From Phymorhynchus buccinoides (lineage: Eukaryota; Mollusca; Gastropoda; Neogastropoda; Raphitomidae), in contig CM065698.1 of the NCBI GenBank assembly GCA_017654935.2, positions 35,461,386 through 35,525,385 on the forward strand: a stretch of DNA of 64,000 nucleotides, written 5' to 3'. The position numbers and the translations under genes were made by a program. The notes below the pieces were generated by a model. That model had not been told where the DNA came from. It ran no database searches and worked only from the letters and a program-made list of their open reading frames with translations. Positions 63,100-64,000 of this stretch are shown here, piece after piece (positions within the stretch are counted from its first letter, which is position 1; every line of letters begins with the position of its first letter).

Positions 63100-63720
63100 G
63101 TATGAGATAGTGCGGGTGTGACTCTGAACAGGTTCCGATCAGTTCTTCTATCAACTTCTAACCGGCTGGTTAGGAGCTTGAATCACAGAAAACCAGCACA
63201 CTCCAGAGTCTAAAAATGAGTCAGTAAATCAGGGAAATAGTGTGAGTGTGACTGTACGGAAGGTTTTGTTTAGTGTGAGAGTGCAGGTGTGACTCTGAAC
63301 AGGTTCCGATCAGTTCTTCTATCAACTTCTAACCGGCTGGTTAGGAGCTTGAAACACAGAAAACCAGCACACTCCAGAGTCTAAAAATGATTTGAGTAAA
63401 TCAGGGAAATAGTGAGTGTGACTGTACGGAAGGTTTTGTTTAGTGTGAGAGTGCAGGTGTGACTCTGAACAGGTTCCGATCAGTTCTTCTATCAAATTCT
63501 AACCTGCTGGTTAGGAGCTTGAATCACAGAAAACCAGCACTCCAGGGTCTAAAAATGAGTCAGTAAATCAGGGAAATAGTGTGAGTGTGACTGTACGGAA
63601 GGTTTTGTTTAGTGTGAGAGTGCAGGTGTGACTGAACAGGTTCCGATTAGTTCTTCTATCAACTTCTAACATGCTGGTTAAGGGCTCTTATATAGGATGG
63701 GATTCCATGAATCAGAAATC
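63100..63720 (-). repeat. About 170-bp tandem repeat containing the gene 2 exon edge
   Basis: Units start GGTTCCGATCAGTTCTTCTA at about 63131, 63302, 63472 and 63639 (spacing 171, 170, 167). Each contains GCTGGTTAGGAGCTTGAATC, ACAGAAAACCAGCAC and CTCCAG-GTCTAAAAATGAG, which are diverged versions of the exon/intron border at 62541-62610 (CTGGTTAGAGGCTC, TGAATCGCAGACAACCAGCA). The last unit keeps AAGGGCTCTTATATAGGATG, closer to the exon form. Confidence 0.82.
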
Positions 63721-64000
63721 CAAACACTCGTAGCTTTCAAAGTGAGCGAGAGTTAGTGACGTCACAGTGAAAGAATGAGTTGATGTCAGTCCATGGTTGT
63801 TGTAAGTCAAAGGAAATACTTTTCCAAAATATTACAGTAGGCAAACTTTAGTGGGCGTTGCGGTGTTTGTCGTTCAACAGTAAAAGAATGAGCGTGAGAG
63901 AATGTGAGCTTGACTCTGTGCATGGAAGGTAGTCTCATTCACTTCTTCTATCACTGAATTCTGCTTGTATTAAATGGGAATTTTAAAATTGAATATTACC
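63721..64000. other. Gene 2 intron or upstream sequence
   Basis: No exon recognised up to the window edge. Confidence 0.4.

Overview
The window looks like nuclear DNA of an invertebrate animal, most likely a mollusc and perhaps a marine gastropod. The host genes are intron-rich. The introns hold long CA, CT, GT, TTC and poly-G/poly-C runs, tRNA-headed SINE-like copies, and many short inverted-repeat (MITE-like) elements. The animal assignment is firm because of the domain architecture and GT-AG introns. The mollusc assignment is an inference from repeat style only.

Gene 1 (plus strand, 12832-44585) is the 3' two thirds of an ACAP-family Arf GTPase-activating protein, closest to ACAP2. Fourteen exons join with perfect phase (1731 nt, 576 residues plus stop). 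They encode, in order, the whole PH domain, an acidic/basic linker, the ArfGAP zinc-finger domain, a Ser/basic linker, the ankyrin repeats and the conserved C-terminal tail. The N-terminal BAR domain was not found and should lie upstream. About the first 12.8 kb is therefore read as intron made of repeats.

Gene 2 (minus strand, 62569-57033) is the 3' part of an unidentified gene. Five phase-consistent exons encode about 322 residues of low-complexity, Ser/acidic and Phe-Gly/Phe-Ser rich sequence with a natural stop. The two genes converge tail to tail across about 12.4 kb of MITEs, SINE-like copies and 3' UTR sequence.

The most unusual feature is that exon edges of these genes are themselves tandemly repeated together with their splice sites. 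The first half of the ArfGAP exon is present ten times at 102-bp (34-codon) spacing, fully open in frame. The next exon's 5' part is present three times. The 3' ends of the PH, linker and ankyrin exons are present four, four and seven times respectively (the PH copies are dispersed). The acceptor of the second ankyrin exon is present five times at 45-bp spacing. An acceptor region of gene 2 is present about five times. Other minisatellites (66, 43, 41, 78 and 30 bp) fill the introns; one carries a splice acceptor/donor pair in every unit and another ends about 25 bp from a PH exon.

Mobile DNA includes TTAA-flanked piggyBac-like MITEs, several TA-flanked palindromic families, hAT-like elements with 6-bp target duplications (two of which carry a BED-type zinc-finger first exon), long foldbacks, and nested insertions. 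No tRNA gene, rRNA gene, CRISPR array or intact transposase/reverse transcriptase was seen.
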